A DNA stretch of 64,000 nt from Parasporobacterium paucivorans DSM 15970 (GCF_900141895.1 NZ_FQYT01000003.1:103826-167825); one strand, 5' to 3'; counted from the stretch's first letter, positions 27,292 to 39,913 are shown. Notes: generated by a model not told the origin, from the letters alone. Translations and numbers: made by a program.

Positions 27292-27786
27292 ATGGCAAAA
27301 GTAGAAATTAAAAAAGTGGTAGTAGACGAAATTGCTGAATTGCTCAATGGAGCGAAAGCAGCTGTACTGGTTGACTATCGTGGACTTACTGCAGAGCAGG
27401 AAACCAAACTCCGCAAACAGTTAAGAGAAGCAAATGTTGTTTTTAAAGTATACAAAAACACATTAATCAATCTTGCTGTTCAGGGAACTGAGTTTGAAAA
27501 ACTGGCTGCTGATTTAGAAGGACCTACAGCTATCGCCGTTTCAAAGGAAGATGCTACGGTACCTGCAAAAATCCTGTTCGGCTTCACAAAAGAAGCGCCA
27601 ATACTCGAACTGAAATCAGGCGTTGTTGAAGGCGAATACTACGGTAAAGACGCTATAAAGGTAATCGCAACGATTCCTTCAAGAGACGAACTTATTGCAA
27701 AGTTCCTCGGAAGCATTCAGTCACCGATCACAAACTTTGCACGCGTTATCAAACAGATTGCAGAGAAAAACGAAACAGCAGCATAA
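27292..27786 (+). CDS. rplJ: 50S ribosomal protein L10
   Basis: Base of the L7/L12 stalk. The 164-aa protein begins MAKVEIKKVVVDEIAELLNG and has AAVLVDYRGLTAEQETKLRK and FKVYKNTLINLAVQG, the rRNA-binding part. The C-terminal helix (ITNFARVIKQIAEKNETAA) holds L12 dimers. The ATG at 27292 lies after AAGGAGGC; the frame is open upstream to 27205, but that stretch is the leader and attenuator. Confidence 0.96.
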   Translation: MAKVEIKKVVVDEIAELLNGAKAAVLVDYRGLTAEQETKLRKQLREANVVFKVYKNTLINLAVQGTEFEKLAADLEGPTAIAVSKEDATVPAKILFGFTKEAPILELKSGVVEGEYYGKDAIKVIATIPSRDELIAKFLGSIQSPITNFARVIKQIAEKNETAA

Positions 27787-27835
27787 AATGTGCCGCATAG
27801 CTATCTTAAATTAAAAAATAATGGAGGAAAATAAT

Positions 27836-28195
27836 ATGACAACCCAGGAAATTATTGAAGTAATCAAAGGATTATCCGTATTAGAATTAAATGAATTAGT
27901 TAAAGCATGTGAAGAAGAATTTGGCGTTTCTGCAGCAGCAGGCGTAGTAGTTGCAGCAGCAGCTGCTGAAGCAGAGGAAGAAAAAACTGAATTTGATGTT
28001 GAGTTAACAGAAGTTGGACCAAACAAGGTTAAAATCATCAAAGTTGTTCGTGACGTTACCGGACTGGGATTAAAAGAAGCTAAAGACTTAGTTGATAACG
28101 CTCCTAAAATCCTCAAAGAAGCTGCTTCAAAAGCAGAAGCTGACGAAATTGCAGCAAAAGTTGAAGCTGAAGGCGGAAAAGTTACACTTAAATAA
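27836..28195 (+). CDS. rplL: 50S ribosomal protein L7/L12
   Basis: Flexible stalk protein that recruits translational GTPases, several copies per ribosome. The 119-aa product has the N-terminal dimer helix ([20 protein letters not shown]), an Ala-rich hinge ([17 protein letters not shown]) and the C-terminal domain [20 protein letters not shown] with [16 protein letters not shown]. Its separate ribosome binding site GGAGG is strong, in keeping with extra translation. A terminator follows. Confidence 0.97.
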   Translation: MTTQEIIEVIKGLSVLELNELVKACEEEFGVSAAAGVVVAAAAAEAEEEKTEFDVELTEVGPNKVKIIKVVRDVTGLGLKEAKDLVDNAPKILKEAASKAEADEIAAKVEAEGGKVTLK

Positions 28196-28210
28196 TTGTG
28201 GCACATTGCA

Positions 28211-28241
28211 TAAAAAAGGGGCTTCAAAGGCCCCTTTTTTT
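28211..28241 (+). terminator. Terminator/attenuator between rplL and rpoB
   Basis: AAAAAAGGGGC, loop TTCAAAG, GCCCCTTTTTTTT. It lies directly after rplL and would limit the flow of stalk-protein transcripts into rpoBC. Confidence 0.9.
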
Positions 28242-28265
28242 GTATGTTGACAAATTCAGTTTATA

Positions 28266-28294
28266 TTGACACATTAAAATCCATGTGATACGAT
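28266..28294 (+). promoter_or_regulatory. Promoter of rpoB-rpoC
   Basis: TTGACA (28266-28271) and TACGAT (28289-28294), 17 bp apart, with an extended -10 (TGATACGAT). It follows the rplL terminator and leaves a leader of about 100 nt. Confidence 0.75.
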
Positions 28295-28399
28295 GGATGG
28301 TGCACTATTATGGCGAATCGCAGGTTGCGGTCACCATATGGCAATTAGCGTATAGATTTGATACTGCTATTATAATACAAACCAAGGGGTGGAATGTCA

Positions 28400-31300
28400 A
28401 TGGAGAAAAACAGGATACATCCGGTCAAGGCAGGAAAAGGCATCCGAATGAGTTATTCCAAACAGAAGGAAGTACTCGAAATGCCGAATTTAATTGAGGT
28501 ACAGAAAGAATCGTACCAATGGTTTCTTGAGGAAGGACTCAAAGAGGTTTTTGAAGATATCTCTCCAATCGAAGACTACAGTGAACATTTAAGCTTGGAA
28601 TTTACTGACTTCCATTTATGCGAAGACGATCTAAAATATTCAATTGATGAGTGCAAAGAATGTGACGCAACATATGCAGCTCCTTTGAAAGTCAAGGTTC
28701 GCCTCCACAATAAAGAAACTGGAGAGATCAGCGAACATGAAATTTTCATGGGAGATTTGCCGTTAATGACGGCAACGGGAACATTTATTATAAATGGAGC
28801 AGAAAGGGTTATCGTAAGCCAGTTGGTCAGATCGCCCGGAATCTACTACTCTGTGGCCCACGATAAAGTGGGTAAAAATCTTTATTCTTCTACTGTTATC
28901 CCTAACAGGGGTGCGTGGCTGGAATATGAAACGGACTCAAACGATATCTTTTATGCACGTGTAGACAGAACGAGGAAAGTGCCGGTAACTGTATTGGTTA
29001 GGGCGCTCGGTTATGGCACAAACACGGAAATCGTTGAATTGTTTGGGGAAGAACCGAAACTTCTGGCAACCTTTTCCAAAGACCCTTCCCAGTCATATCA
29101 GGAAGGTCTTCTGGAGCTTTACAAGAAAATACGCCCAGGCGAGCCTCTGCAGATCGAAAATGCAGAGAATTTAGTGACCAGCATGTTTTTTGATGCCAGA
29201 AGGTATGACCTTGCAAAAGTCGGAAGATATAAATTCAACAAAAAATTAGCATATAAAAACAGAATTCGCGGACACATACTGGCGGAAGACGTGATTGACG
29301 TAAATACCGGTGAAGTGCTGGCGGAAGCGGGCACAAAAGTCTCGGAAGAGCTGGCAATCCAGATTCAGGATGCCGGAATTCCTTACGTTCTGATTCAGTC
29401 CGAAGAGAGAAATGTAAAAGTCCTGTCGAATATGATGGTTGACATAAATAAATACGTAGATTTTCCGACAAGACATCTTGGTGTTACTGAGAATGTATTC
29501 TATCCGGTTCTGACGGAAATTCTGGAGAGCTGTGAATCCAGGGAAGAATTGGAAGAGGCGATCCGCAGAAGAATAGCAGACCTGATTCCTAAGCATATTA
29601 CAAAACAGGATATTATTGGTTCCATTAATTACAACATGAACCTGGAAGCCGGAATCGGCAATGCAGATGATATTGACCACCTTGGAAACAGAAGGATAAG
29701 GGCTGTCGGCGAATTGCTTCAGAACCAGTACCGTATTGGCCTTTCCAGAATGGAAAGAGTTGTCAGGGAAAGAATGACCACCCAGGACATCGATTCCATT
29801 TCCCCGCAGTCTCTGATTAACATTAAACCTGTAACGGCTGCAGTGAAGGAGTTCTTCGGAAGTTCCCAGCTGTCTCAGTTTATGGATCAGAATAATCCGC
29901 TGGGTGAACTTACACATAAAAGACGTTTGTCTGCCCTGGGCCCTGGTGGTCTTTCCAGAGACCGTGCAGGTTTCGAGGTTCGAGACGTTCATTATACACA
30001 TTACGGCAGAATGTGCCCAATCGAAACACCCGAAGGTCCGAACATTGGACTGATCAACTCCCTCGCTTCCTATGCAAGGATTAATGAATATGGGTTTATT
30101 GAGGCGCCATATCGAAAAGTGGATAAATCCGATCTGGAAAACCCTGTGGTAACGGACGAAGTTGTCTATATGACGGCAGATGAAGAGGATGCATATGTTG
30201 TAGCCCAGGCGAATGAGCTGCTGGATGAGCAGGGTCATTTCCTCAGCAAAAATATTTCCGGACGTTACCGTGATGAAACATCCGAATATGATAAACACAG
30301 CGTGGATTACATGGATGTATCTCCTAAAATGGTATTTTCCGTGGCAACATCCATGATACCGTTCCTTGAAAATGATGATGCAAACCGTGCCCTTATGGGA
30401 TCCAACATGCAGCGTCAGGCTGTCCCTCTCCTTACTACAGAAGCACCAGTAGTGGGAACCGGAATGGAAGGCAAAGCGGCTGTTGACTCGGGCATATGTC
30501 TGATTGCGAAAAAAGCAGGTGTCGTGGAAAATGTCAGTGCCAGGGAAATCACATTAAGGTATGATGATGAAACGGCAGAGTCCTATAAACTTACTAAATT
30601 TTCAAGAAGTAACCAGAGCAACTGCTACAACCAGCGTCCTATCGTTTTCAAAGGCGAGCGCGTTGAAGCAGGAGATGTAATCGCGGATGGTGCTTCTACC
30701 TCCCAGGGTGAAATTGCTCTTGGAAAGAACCCTCTTGTCGGCTTTATGACTTGGGAAGGCTATAACTATGAAGATGCTGTTCTGTTAAGTGAGCGTCTTG
30801 TTGAGGAAGATGTTTATACATCTGTCCATATAGAAGAATATGAATCCGAATCCCGTGATACAAAGCTGGGACCGGAAGAAATTACCCGTGACGTTCCGGG
30901 AGTTGGTGACGATGCCCTCAAAGATCTTGATGAGAGAGGAATCATCCGAATCGGCGCGGAGGTCAGAGCGGGAGATATACTGGTAGGTAAAGTGACTCCT
31001 AAGGGAGAAACTGAACTTACACCGGAAGAAAGACTGCTCCGTGCGATCTTTGGCGAAAAAGCAAGAGAAGTAAGAGATACATCCCTCAAAGTTCCACATG
31101 GTCAATATGGAATTGTTGTTGACGCGAAGGTATTCACCAGGGAAAATGGCGATGAGCTTTCACCGGGAGTGAATAAATCTGTCAGAATTTATATTGCACA
31201 GAAAAGAAAAATATCCGTTGGAGATAAAATGGCGGGACGCCATGGAAACAAGGGTGTTGTCTCCCGTATACTTCCTATGGAGGATATGCCTTTCCTGCCA

Positions 31301-32239
31301 AATGGCAGACCGCTGGATATCGTTCTGAATCCATTGGGAGTACCTTCCCGTATGAATATCGGACAGGTTCTGGAAACGCATTTAAGTCTGGCGGCGACCG
31401 CATTAGGATTTAAGATTTCCACTCCCGTTTTCGATGGAGCGGATGAGTTCGACATCATGGACACACTGGATCTGGCTAATGACTATGTAAATTCAGAATG
31501 GTCTGATTTCGAAGCAAAATACAAGGATTCTGTGGATCCGACAATTATTGACTATCTGCATGAGAATCAGGACCACAGGAAAGAGTGGAAGGACGTGCCT
31601 ATTTCCAGAGATGGGAAGGTGTGGCTCAGGGACGGAAGGACTGGAGAGACATTTGATAATCCGGTTACTATCGGACATATGTACTATCTTAAACTTCATC
31701 ACCTGGTTGACGACAAAATCCATGCCCGTTCAACCGGACCATATTCCCTGGTTACACAGCAGCCGCTGGGAGGAAAGGCACAGTTTGGTGGGCAGAGATT
31801 CGGAGAGATGGAAGTATGGGCGCTTGAGGCATATGGTGCTGCCTATACTCTTCAGGAAATCCTGACTGTAAAATCGGATGATGTCATCGGGCGTGTGAAG
31901 ACTTATGAAGCCATCATTAAGGGTGAGAATATTCCTGAACCTGGAGTGCCTGAATCTTTCAAAGTATTATTGAAGGAGCTGCAGGCTCTGGCCCTGGACG
32001 TAAGAGTGTTGCGTGAGGATGACACGGAAGTGGAAATGAATGAGTACATTGACGAGGCAGACGATGCAAATAATGAATTAAAGAAAGCCCTGATTGATAC
32101 AAACTATGTTGGCAAGGAGGATCTGGCAGCCGCTGGTTATCAGGAGAAGATTGTCGAAGACGGAGAATTTGTGGATTTAGAAGACGAAACCGAAGATGAC
32201 GATTCTGACTTCAGCGACACTGACTATTCTGAAGAATAA
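28400..32239 (+). CDS. rpoB: DNA-directed RNA polymerase beta subunit
   Basis: Catalytic core subunit of RNA polymerase, about 1279 aa. The rifampicin region [20 protein letters not shown] followed by RLSALGPGG has the sensitive residues Asp, His and Ser at the usual resistance positions. [39 protein letters not shown] and the C-terminal [20 protein letters not shown] are all conserved. The tail is acidic ([14 protein letters not shown]), as in Lachnospiraceae. ATG 28400 has the better spacing to AAGGGGTGG (28384-28392); an ATG two codons earlier at 28394 is also possible. Confidence 0.97.
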   Translation: MEKNRIHPVKAGKGIRMSYSKQKEVLEMPNLIEVQKESYQWFLEEGLKEVFEDISPIEDYSEHLSLEFTDFHLCEDDLKYSIDECKECDATYAAPLKVKVRLHNKETGEISEHEIFMGDLPLMTATGTFIINGAERVIVSQLVRSPGIYYSVAHDKVGKNLYSSTVIPNRGAWLEYETDSNDIFYARVDRTRKVPVTVLVRALGYGTNTEIVELFGEEPKLLATFSKDPSQSYQEGLLELYKKIRPGEPLQIENAENLVTSMFFDARRYDLAKVGRYKFNKKLAYKNRIRGHILAEDVIDVNTGEVLAEAGTKVSEELAIQIQDAGIPYVLIQSEERNVKVLSNMMVDINKYVDFPTRHLGVTENVFYPVLTEILESCESREELEEAIRRRIADLIPKHITKQDIIGSINYNMNLEAGIGNADDIDHLGNRRIRAVGELLQNQYRIGLSRMERVVRERMTTQDIDSISPQSLINIKPVTAAVKEFFGSSQLSQFMDQNNPLGELTHKRRLSALGPGGLSRDRAGFEVRDVHYTHYGRMCPIETPEGPNIGLINSLASYARINEYGFIEAPYRKVDKSDLENPVVTDEVVYMTADEEDAYVVAQANELLDEQGHFLSKNISGRYRDETSEYDKHSVDYMDVSPKMVFSVATSMIPFLENDDANRALMGSNMQRQAVPLLTTEAPVVGTGMEGKAAVDSGICLIAKKAGVVENVSAREITLRYDDETAESYKLTKFSRSNQSNCYNQRPIVFKGERVEAGDVIADGASTSQGEIALGKNPLVGFMTWEGYNYEDAVLLSERLVEEDVYTSVHIEEYESESRDTKLGPEEITRDVPGVGDDALKDLDERGIIRIGAEVRAGDILVGKVTPKGETELTPEERLLRAIFGEKAREVRDTSLKVPHGQYGIVVDAKVFTRENGDELSPGVNKSVRIYIAQKRKISVGDKMAGRHGNKGVVSRILPMEDMPFLPNGRPLDIVLNPLGVPSRMNIGQVLETHLSLAATALGFKISTPVFDGADEFDIMDTLDLANDYVNSEWSDFEAKYKDSVDPTIIDYLHENQDHRKEWKDVPISRDGKVWLRDGRTGETFDNPVTIGHMYYLKLHHLVDDKIHARSTGPYSLVTQQPLGGKAQFGGQRFGEMEVWALEAYGAAYTLQEILTVKSDDVIGRVKTYEAIIKGENIPEPGVPESFKVLLKELQALALDVRVLREDDTEVEMNEYIDEADDANNELKKALIDTNYVGKEDLAAAGYQEKIVEDGEFVDLEDETEDDDSDFSDTDYSEE

Positions 32240-32257
32240 TAGAAGGGAGTACCATAC

Positions 32258-35200
32258 ATGCAAATTCAAGAAGCCAACAGAGAAGCAACTCAGTCCATGT
32301 CCTTTGATAAGATCAAGATTGGTTTAGCTTCTCCTGAAATAATCAGGGAATGGTCAAGGGGCGAGGTAAAGAAACCGGAAACCATAAACTATAGAACCTT
32401 AAAGCCTGAAAAGGACGGCCTGTTCTGTGAAAGAATATTCGGACCAAGTAAGGATTGGGAGTGCCATTGCGGTAAATATAAGAAAATCAGATATAAGGGC
32501 GTAGTCTGCGACCGATGCGGAGTCGAAGTTACAAAGTCCAGCGTACGAAGAGATCGAATGGGATCCATCGAACTGGCAGCTCCTGTTTCACACATCTGGT
32601 ATTTCAAAGGAATCCCCAGCCGTATGGGACTAATGCTGGATATATCTCCAAGAACACTGGAGAAGGTACTGTATTTTGCGTCCTATATAGTTCTGGATGC
32701 AGGACTTACCGATCTTCAGTATAAACAGGTTCTCTCCGAGAAGGAATACAGGGAAGCCTATGACAAATGGAGTACCGGATTCCGTGCAGGGATGGGGGCG
32801 GAAGCAGTCGATGAGCTGCTTGCGACAATTGACCTGGAAAAGGAGTCTGTGGAATTAAAAAGAGATCTGAAAGATTCCACCGGACAAAAAAGAGCAAGAA
32901 TCATCAAGAGGCTGGAGGTAGTTGAAGCATTCCGTTCTTCTGGAAACAAACCGGAATGGATGGTGCTTAAGGTCATACCTGTTATCCCTCCTGATTTGAG
33001 ACCTATGGTTCAGTTGGACGGCGGACGTTTTGCGACATCGGACCTGAATGATTTATATAGAAGAATCATCAACAGAAACAACCGTTTAAAGCGACTTTTA
33101 GAGCTGGGCGCTCCTGAAATCATTGTTAGAAATGAGAAAAGAATGCTCCAGGAAGCGGTTGACGCCCTGATAGACAATGGAAGACGCGGACGTCCCGTAA
33201 CCGGACCTGGCAACCGTGCACTGAAGTCCCTTTCAGACATGCTGAAAGGGAAACAGGGAAGATTCCGTCAGAACCTGCTCGGAAAACGTGTCGATTATTC
33301 CGGACGTTCCGTAATCGTTGTTGGACCTGAGTTGAAGATCTACCAGTGTGGCCTTCCAAAAGAAATGGCTATTGAGTTGTTCAAACCTTTTGTTATGAAA
33401 GAGCTTGTGGCAAACGGAACAGCACATAACATCAAGAATGCCAAAAAAATGGTAGAGAAAATGCAGAATGAAGTATGGGATGTCCTGGAGGATGTAATTA
33501 AAGAACATCCTGTTATGCTGAACCGTGCACCGACCCTTCACAGACTGGGTATCCAGGCATTTGAACCTGTACTGGTAGAAGGTAAGGCTATCAAGCTGCA
33601 TCCGCTGGTTTGTACTGCATACAATGCCGATTTTGATGGCGATCAGATGGCTGTCCATCTCCCACTGTCCGTTGAAGCGCAGGCAGAATGCAGATTTCTT
33701 CTGCTTTCACCAAACAATCTGCTGAAACCTTCGGACGGAGCACCGGTGGCCGTTCCATCCCAGGATATGGTTCTTGGTATCTATTACCTGACCCAGCAGA
33801 GAGATGGAGACATGGGCGAGGGCAAGGTATTCAAGAACTCAAACGAAGCCATTCTTGCGTACGAAAACCAGGTAATCTCCCTTCATGCCAAAATCAAGGT
33901 TGGAGTTACCAAAACAACACATGATGGAAGAATTGTCAAAGGGATAGAAGAAGCAACCCTTGGAAGATTTCTGTTTAATGAAATTCTGCCCCAGGATCTG
34001 GGAATCGTGGAAAGAAAGACAGATGAAGATCTTATCAAGCTGGAAGTGAATTATCTGGTTGCTAAAAAAGAACTGAAGAAAATATTGGAAAGGGTCATCA
34101 ACACACATGGCTCAACCAAGACGGCAGAAGTGCTGGATGATATCAAGAGCATAGGCTATAAATACTCTACCAAAGCAGCCATGACCGTTTCAGTTTCTGA
34201 CATGACTGTACCTGCCGATAAGAAAGAGATCATCACTGAAGCAGAGCAGACAGTTGAAATGATTGCCAAAAACTATAAACGAGGCTTTATAACGGATGAA
34301 GAGAGATATAACGAAGTTATCAGCACCTGGAAAGAGGCTGATGACAGGGTTACCGCTTCCCTTATGAAAACTTTGGACAAATACAATAATATATTCATGA
34401 TGGCCCATTCTGGAGCCCGTGGTTCTGACAAGCAGATCAAACAGCTTGCCGGAATGCGTGGACTTATGGCAAATACAGCTGGACATACAATCGAACTTCC
34501 TATTAAATCCAACTTCCGAGAAGGACTTGATGTACTGGAATACTTTATTTCAGCCCATGGAGCCAGAAAAGGTCTTTCCGATACGGCATTAAGAACAGCC
34601 GATTCCGGATACCTGACAAGAAGGCTCGTAGACGTATCCCAGGATCTCATTATCCGAGAAACGGACTGTTTTGAAGGTAAAGAAGAGATTCCGTTCATGG
34701 AGATCAAAGCATTTGTAGATGGCGAAGCAGAAATCGAAGGTCTGGAAGAAAGAATTACCGGAAGATATGCTGCTGAAACCATTGAAGATCCTGAAACGGG
34801 TGAAATCATTGTGGAGAAGAACCAGATGATTACACGCAAGAGGGCAGCTATGGTAATCAAGACTGGTAAGGATTCCGTTAAGATCCGTACAGTTCTTACC
34901 TGTAAATCCCACGTGGGAATATGTGCAAAATGTTACGGAACCAATCTTGCAACCGGTCAGGCCGTACAGGTTGGTGAAGCAGTCGGAATCATTGCGGCAC
35001 AGTCTATCGGCGAGCCGGGAACACAGCTCACAATGCGTACATTCCATACAGGTGGTGTTGCCGGAGATGATATCACACAGGGTCTTCCCCGTGTCGAGGA
35101 GCTCTTCGAGGCAAGAAAACCGAAAGGACTTGCCATCATCGCGGATTTTGCGGGCAAACTTGAAATTAAGAACACAAAGAAAAAACGTGAAATAATCATT

Positions 35201-35896
35201 ACAGATTATGAAACGGGAAATACTAAGACGTACCTAATACCTTATGGTTCCAGAATCAGAGTTCAGGACGGACAGATGCTTGAAGCCGGAGATGAGCTGA
35301 CAGAGGGAAGCGTAAATCCGCATGATATCCTTAAGATTAAGGGAGTACGTGCCGTGCAGGATTACATGATTCAGGAAGTACAGAACGTATACAGACTGCA
35401 GGGTGTTGAGATTAACGATAAACATATCGAGGTTATCGTAAGGCAGATGCTCAAAAAGGTCAAGGTTGAAGAAGGCGGAGATTCCGAGTACCTGCCGGGA
35501 GCGTCCGTAGATGTCCTTGACTTCAACGAAGCCAATGATAAGATAGAGTCAGAAGGACTCGAACCGGCACAAGGCAAGAGAACCATGCTGGGAATCACGA
35601 AGGCATCTCTTGCAACGAATTCATTCCTGTCGGCGGCATCTTTCCAGGAGACAACGAAGGTGCTCACTGAAGCTGCCATCAACGGCAAAGTGGATCCACT
35701 GATCGGTCTTAAGGAAAACGTAATCATCGGTAAGCTGATTCCGGCAGGAACGGGTATGAAACGATACCGTTCGGTTATCCTGGATACAGATGAAAGCGAG
35801 ATTTCTGGAGACGAAGAGATTTTGATTTCAGAAGATTTTGATGACGATGATGCACTGACGATAAAAATGGACGAAATAGAAATCACAGAAGAGTAA
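32258..35896 (+). CDS. rpoC: DNA-directed RNA polymerase beta' subunit
   Basis: Large catalytic subunit of RNA polymerase, 1212 aa. The N-terminal zinc ribbon ([13 protein letters not shown], then CDRCG) is near residue 70. The lid/rudder region [20 protein letters not shown], the active-site triad [12 protein letters not shown] near 455, and the second zinc site with [13 protein letters not shown] near 890 are present. [15 protein letters not shown] is the trigger-loop region. It has the short Firmicute form without the large insertions of proteobacteria and ends with an acidic tail. It lies 19 nt after rpoB with GAAGGGAG ahead of ATG. Confidence 0.97.
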   Translation: MQIQEANREATQSMSFDKIKIGLASPEIIREWSRGEVKKPETINYRTLKPEKDGLFCERIFGPSKDWECHCGKYKKIRYKGVVCDRCGVEVTKSSVRRDRMGSIELAAPVSHIWYFKGIPSRMGLMLDISPRTLEKVLYFASYIVLDAGLTDLQYKQVLSEKEYREAYDKWSTGFRAGMGAEAVDELLATIDLEKESVELKRDLKDSTGQKRARIIKRLEVVEAFRSSGNKPEWMVLKVIPVIPPDLRPMVQLDGGRFATSDLNDLYRRIINRNNRLKRLLELGAPEIIVRNEKRMLQEAVDALIDNGRRGRPVTGPGNRALKSLSDMLKGKQGRFRQNLLGKRVDYSGRSVIVVGPELKIYQCGLPKEMAIELFKPFVMKELVANGTAHNIKNAKKMVEKMQNEVWDVLEDVIKEHPVMLNRAPTLHRLGIQAFEPVLVEGKAIKLHPLVCTAYNADFDGDQMAVHLPLSVEAQAECRFLLLSPNNLLKPSDGAPVAVPSQDMVLGIYYLTQQRDGDMGEGKVFKNSNEAILAYENQVISLHAKIKVGVTKTTHDGRIVKGIEEATLGRFLFNEILPQDLGIVERKTDEDLIKLEVNYLVAKKELKKILERVINTHGSTKTAEVLDDIKSIGYKYSTKAAMTVSVSDMTVPADKKEIITEAEQTVEMIAKNYKRGFITDEERYNEVISTWKEADDRVTASLMKTLDKYNNIFMMAHSGARGSDKQIKQLAGMRGLMANTAGHTIELPIKSNFREGLDVLEYFISAHGARKGLSDTALRTADSGYLTRRLVDVSQDLIIRETDCFEGKEEIPFMEIKAFVDGEAEIEGLEERITGRYAAETIEDPETGEIIVEKNQMITRKRAAMVIKTGKDSVKIRTVLTCKSHVGICAKCYGTNLATGQAVQVGEAVGIIAAQSIGEPGTQLTMRTFHTGGVAGDDITQGLPRVEELFEARKPKGLAIIADFAGKLEIKNTKKKREIIITDYETGNTKTYLIPYGSRIRVQDGQMLEAGDELTEGSVNPHDILKIKGVRAVQDYMIQEVQNVYRLQGVEINDKHIEVIVRQMLKKVKVEEGGDSEYLPGASVDVLDFNEANDKIESEGLEPAQGKRTMLGITKASLATNSFLSAASFQETTKVLTEAAINGKVDPLIGLKENVIIGKLIPAGTGMKRYRSVILDTDESEISGDEEILISEDFDDDDALTIKMDEIEITEE

Positions 35897-35900
35897 GGCA

Positions 35901-35936
35901 AAAAAATGCACGGGGTACGAACCCCGTGCATTGCTT
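35901..35936. terminator. Bidirectional terminator between rpoC and the GNAT gene
   Basis: A perfect stem, ATGCACGGGGT with ACCCCGTGCAT around a four-base loop. It is followed by TTGCTTAATT on the plus strand and by a TTTTTT run on the minus strand, so it ends both converging genes. Confidence 0.85.
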
Positions 35937-36390
35937 AATTCTGACAGTGCCCCCCGCAGGGAGTTGTAAGATCCTTCAGGGTTAAAACCATTGTACTGGT
36001 TTGAGAACTGCTTTGAACAGTGGACTTATCCTCGATGAACATCAGTTTCTCGAAGAAGCCCCTACATTCAACCGGAATGTGTGCGTAGACCTTGTCCGCG
36101 CCGGCGTTGGCCGCCCGGTCAGCAAGCATTCTCACGATGAAATCCCCGTAACCGGAATTCCTGTATTCCTCAAGAACACAAACCTTATCAATTGTGAAAC
36201 GAAAACTGCCGGCCAGGCTGAAATCATCCGGAGTAATCCTACCGGTGCCGACCACGTGGCTTCCATCGTACACAACTACATTTATGGCCAGGTTATCCTT
36301 TTCGTCAAGCCCTGCATGCAGGACCTTGTTCCGCACATGGGCTGCTCCGGAGAGGTCGTCGCCGAAACCCAAATATTTTCCTCTAATCAT
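35935..36390 (-). CDS. GNAT-family N-acetyltransferase
   Basis: A 151-aa acetyltransferase; the substrate is unknown. The acetyl-CoA motif A is VCVLEEYRNSGYGDFIVRML near residue 75 (R-x-S-G-Y-G form), followed by a helix AGADKVYAHIPVECRGFFEK with the late FFEKLMF strand of GNAT proteins. The C-terminus ends TPCGGHCQN, a Cys-His-Cys cluster that might bind metal. The ribosome binding site AAGGAG precedes the ATG. It is inserted leftward between the rpoBC and rpsL operons, ending in a shared terminator. Confidence 0.8.
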   Translation of the reverse strand: MIRGKYLGFGDDLSGAAHVRNKVLHAGLDEKDNLAINVVVYDGSHVVGTGRITPDDFSLAGSFRFTIDKVCVLEEYRNSGYGDFIVRMLADRAANAGADKVYAHIPVECRGFFEKLMFIEDKSTVQSSSQTSTMVLTLKDLTTPCGGHCQN

Positions 36391-36458
36391 TGGACACTCC
36401 TTAAGATTATTATAATGCTATTATACGTCCTGAGGGAAAACTATTCAACCGAAACTCC

Positions 36459-36487
36459 TTGACATTTTTAAATCAGCTCTATATAAT
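36459..36487 (+). promoter_or_regulatory. Consensus promoter of rpsL-rpsG-fusA
   Basis: Perfect TTGACA (36459-36464) and TATAAT (36482-36487) with a 17-bp spacer, about 80 bp before rpsL. It is divergent from the GNAT gene. Confidence 0.9.
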
Positions 36488-36566
36488 GAGTAAGCGTGCA
36501 AGAAGCACATTGCTTTTTGTATGCAAAAATGTTATAAAATATTTTACAGGAGGTGAAAAGAAAAGC

Positions 36567-36989
36567 ATGCCTACATTTAACCAGTTAGTAAGAAACGGAA
36601 GACAGGTTGCAGAGAAGAAAGCAACCGCACCTGCACTTTTGAAAGGATACAACTCCTTAAGAAAGAAATCTACAAATACGGCTTCTCCACAAAAGAGAGG
36701 TGTTTGTACAGCAGTTAAAACAGCTACCCCTAAGAAGCCAAACTCGGCTCTTAGAAAAATTGCCAGAGTCCGTCTTTCCAACGGTATTGAAGTAACAAGC
36801 TATATCCCGGGAGAAGGTCATAACCTTCAGGAACATAGTGTTGTACTTATCCGTGGTGGAAGAGTTAAGGATTTACCAGGTACAAGATACCATATCGTAA
36901 GAGGAACACTCGATACGGCAGGTGTAGCGAACAGACGTCAGGCCCGCTCCAAATATGGCGCGAAAAGACCAAAGGACGCAAAAAAATAG
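36567..36989 (+). CDS. rpsL: 30S ribosomal protein S12
   Basis: Decoding-centre protein, 140 aa. [13 protein letters not shown] at the start, [20 protein letters not shown] near residue 50 (the lysines at which streptomycin resistance usually arises are wild type), and the C-terminal [20 protein letters not shown]. The ATG at 36567 follows AGGAGGTG; the frame is open upstream to 36459 only through the promoter region. First gene of the str operon. Confidence 0.97.
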   Translation: MPTFNQLVRNGRQVAEKKATAPALLKGYNSLRKKSTNTASPQKRGVCTAVKTATPKKPNSALRKIARVRLSNGIEVTSYIPGEGHNLQEHSVVLIRGGRVKDLPGTRYHIVRGTLDTAGVANRRQARSKYGAKRPKDAKK

Positions 36990-37152
36990 GATTCATAGGT
37001 TGAATGATATTGTGCTCGGATTTTCATATTTTACCTGTACTTTAAGGTTTTTATATAGTTGCCGTGCATGTACACAATCAAAGTGAGTACCGATGAATTA
37101 ATTCTACAATTGATTTATTCAATTGAATACTATGATTAAGGAGGGAAGCAAC

Positions 37153-37623
37153 GTGCCACGTAAAGGACATACACAAAAAAGAGATGTATTAGCAGATCCT
37201 ATGTACAATAGCAAAGTAGTTACAAAACTCATCAACAACATCATGTTGGACGGAAAAAGAGGAGTAGCTCAGAAAATTGTATATGGTGCATTTGAAAAGG
37301 TTGCAGAAAAAACCGGTAAATCTGCTTTAGAAGTATTTGAAGAGGGTATGAGCAACATCATGCCAGTTCTCGAAGTAAAAGCAAGACGTATCGGTGGAGC
37401 TACATACCAGGTGCCAATCGAGGTTAGAACAGACAGAAGACAGGCTCTGGCACTTCGCTGGTTGACAATGTATTCTCGCAAAAGAGGCGAAAAGACAATG
37501 ATTGACAGATTAGCGAATGAAGTCATGGATGCAGCCAATAACACTGGTTCATCCGTTAAGAAAAAAGAAGACATGCACAAAATGGCAGATGCAAACAAGG
37601 CATTTGCCCATTACAGGTTCTAA
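37153..37623 (+). CDS. rpsG: 30S ribosomal protein S7
   Basis: Primary 16S rRNA-binding assembly protein, 156 aa. [20 protein letters not shown], then [38 protein letters not shown] and [20 protein letters not shown] at the end. The start is GTG at 37153 after AAGGAGGG; an ATG at 37123 lies before the ribosome binding site. The 163-nt gap from rpsL is long for this operon and could hold a translational control site for S7. Confidence 0.95.
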   Translation: MPRKGHTQKRDVLADPMYNSKVVTKLINNIMLDGKRGVAQKIVYGAFEKVAEKTGKSALEVFEEGMSNIMPVLEVKARRIGGATYQVPIEVRTDRRQALALRWLTMYSRKRGEKTMIDRLANEVMDAANNTGSSVKKKEDMHKMADANKAFAHYRF

Positions 37624-37668
37624 TAGACCTGTATGAGTGCTGCTCTATTATCGTAAGGAGGAAGAACT

Positions 37669-39786
37669 TTGGCTGGAAGAGAATATCCACTAGAGAGAAC
37701 AAGGAACATCGGTATTATGGCTCATATTGATGCTGGTAAAACCACATTGACCGAGCGTATCTTATTTTATACCGGTGTTAACTATAAAATCGGTGATACT
37801 CATGAAGGTACTGCGACTATGGACTGGATGGAGCAGGAACAGGAAAGAGGAATCACCATCACTTCCGCCGCAACAACATGTCATTGGACTCCTCAAAAGG
37901 AGACAATAACAGCTCCAGGGGCTGTGGCGCATCGAATCAATATTATCGATACTCCGGGCCACGTTGATTTCACAGTTGAGGTTGAGCGTTCATTGCGCGT
38001 ACTCGACGGAGCAGTAGGCGTATTCTGTGCTAAAGGCGGTGTAGAGCCCCAGTCAGAAAACGTTTGGCGTCAGGCGGATAAGTATCGTGTACCACGTATG
38101 GCATTCGTTAACAAAATGGATATCATGGGTGCAGATTTCTACAAAGCAGTTGATCAGATAAAAAACAGACTCGGAAAAAATCCGGTTCCAGTTCAGCTGC
38201 CAATCGGCAAAGAAGATGAATTCAAAGGAATCATCGATTTGTTCGAAATGCAGTCCTACATCTATAATGATGAAAAGGGCGAAGATATAACTATATCGGA
38301 AGTTTCGGAAGACATGAAGGATGAAGCAGAGATTTACCGTGCAGAAATGGTAGAAAAAATCTGTGAAACCGACGACGAACTGATGATGCAGTACTTGGAA
38401 GGGGAAGAACCTTCTGAGGAAAAACTGAGAGCTGCTTTAAGAAAAGCTACCTGTGAGGGTCTGCTTATCCCTGTATGCTGCGGTTCTGCATATAAAAATA
38501 AAGGCGTACAGAAGCTTTTGGATGCTATCATTGAGTACCTTCCGTCTCCTATTGACATCCCGGCAATCCAGGGAATCGACATGGACGGAAATCCTATCGA
38601 GAGACATTCTTCCGATGAGGAACCATTTTCCGCTCTTGCATTCAAGATTATGACAGATCCTTTTGTAGGAAAACTTGCATTCTTCAGGGTTTATTCCGGT
38701 ACTATGAATTCCGGTTCATATGTGCTGAATGCAACAAAGAACAAAAAAGAACGTGTGGGTCGTATCCTGCTTATGCATGCAAATAAAAGGGAAGAAATTG
38801 ATAAAGTTTATTCCGGAGATATCGCGGCAGCAGTAGGTTTTAAAACCACTACAACAGGCGATACAATCTGTGATGAGCAGAACGCCGTAATATTAGAGTC
38901 AATGGAATTCCCGAAACCGGTTATTGACGTAGCTATTGAGCCGAAAACCAAAGCCAGCCAGGGTAAAATGGGCGAAGCGTTGGCAAAGCTTGCTGAAGAA
39001 GATCCAACATTCAGGGCTCATACGGATACAGAGACTGGCCAGGTTATTATTTCCGGAATGGGCGAGCTCCATCTGGAGATCATCGTAGACAGACTTCTTC
39101 GTGAGTTCAAGGTTGAAGCCAACGTTGGCGCACCACAGGTTGCATATAAGGAAACTTTCACCAAAACGGTTGAGGTTGACAGCAAATATGCTAAACAGTC
39201 CGGTGGACGTGGACAGTACGGACATTGCCGTGTAAGGTTTGAGCCTATGGACGCGAACGCAGAGAAAACATTTGAGTTTGCATCCGAAGTAGTAGGTGGT
39301 TCCATACCTAAGGAATATATTCCTGCTGTCGGAGAAGGTATTGAAGAAGCTTCCAAAGCTGGTATTCTTGGAGGATTCCCAGTGCTCGGCGTAAGAGCAG
39401 TCGTATATGATGGCTCTTATCATGAAGTCGATTCAAGTGAAATGGCATTCCATATTGCCGGATCCCTTGCATTCAAGGAAGCGATGCATAAAGCCGGTGC
39501 GGTTCTGTTAGAGCCAATCATGAAGGTTGAGGTTTCAACACCTGAAGACTACATGGGCGACGTAATCGGTGATATCAATTCCAGGCGTGGTCGTATTGAA
39601 GGTATGGAGGATATCGGAGGCGGCAAGATGATCAAAGCATTTGTTCCCCTTGCTGAAATGTTCGGTTACTCAACAGACCTTCGTTCAAGAACACAGGGCC
39701 GTGGAAACTACTCCATGTTCTTTGATAAATACGAACAGGCACCAAAATCCATACAGGAAAAAGTACTCAGCGCACAGTCTAAATAA
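37669..39786 (+). CDS. fusA: Elongation factor G
   Basis: Translocase GTPase, 705 aa. G1 [19 protein letters not shown], switch [16 protein letters not shown]3 [17 protein letters not shown]4 NKMD. The C-terminal domains IV and V show [15 protein letters not shown] and [20 protein letters not shown]. The start is TTG at 37669, seven bases after AAGGAGG (37655-37661). It follows rpsG by 45 nt. Confidence 0.96.
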   Translation: MAGREYPLERTRNIGIMAHIDAGKTTLTERILFYTGVNYKIGDTHEGTATMDWMEQEQERGITITSAATTCHWTPQKETITAPGAVAHRINIIDTPGHVDFTVEVERSLRVLDGAVGVFCAKGGVEPQSENVWRQADKYRVPRMAFVNKMDIMGADFYKAVDQIKNRLGKNPVPVQLPIGKEDEFKGIIDLFEMQSYIYNDEKGEDITISEVSEDMKDEAEIYRAEMVEKICETDDELMMQYLEGEEPSEEKLRAALRKATCEGLLIPVCCGSAYKNKGVQKLLDAIIEYLPSPIDIPAIQGIDMDGNPIERHSSDEEPFSALAFKIMTDPFVGKLAFFRVYSGTMNSGSYVLNATKNKKERVGRILLMHANKREEIDKVYSGDIAAAVGFKTTTTGDTICDEQNAVILESMEFPKPVIDVAIEPKTKASQGKMGEALAKLAEEDPTFRAHTDTETGQVIISGMGELHLEIIVDRLLREFKVEANVGAPQVAYKETFTKTVEVDSKYAKQSGGRGQYGHCRVRFEPMDANAEKTFEFASEVVGGSIPKEYIPAVGEGIEEASKAGILGGFPVLGVRAVVYDGSYHEVDSSEMAFHIAGSLAFKEAMHKAGAVLLEPIMKVEVSTPEDYMGDVIGDINSRRGRIEGMEDIGGGKMIKAFVPLAEMFGYSTDLRSRTQGRGNYSMFFDKYEQAPKSIQEKVLSAQSK

Positions 39787-39803
39787 ATGATGCAAATAGG
39801 TAC

Positions 39804-39832
39804 TTGAAAATGTCTTACATTTGAAATATAAT
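39804..39832 (+). promoter_or_regulatory. Promoter of tuf
   Basis: TTGAAA (39804-39809) and TATAAT (39827-39832), spacer 17 bp, in the gap between fusA and tuf. It allows extra EF-Tu synthesis independent of the str operon. Confidence 0.7.
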
Positions 39833-39913
39833 CAGATGTGAGCTTGAAAAAATGATTTTAAAAAAGCGAAATTATACCGTTATGGTAGATAATTATAAGG
39901 AGGAATTACAAAA

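Noticed and set aside
28247..28252. First TTGACA after the rplL terminator as the rpoB -35
   Set aside because: No fitting -10; the second TTGACA at 28266 has one at 17 bp.
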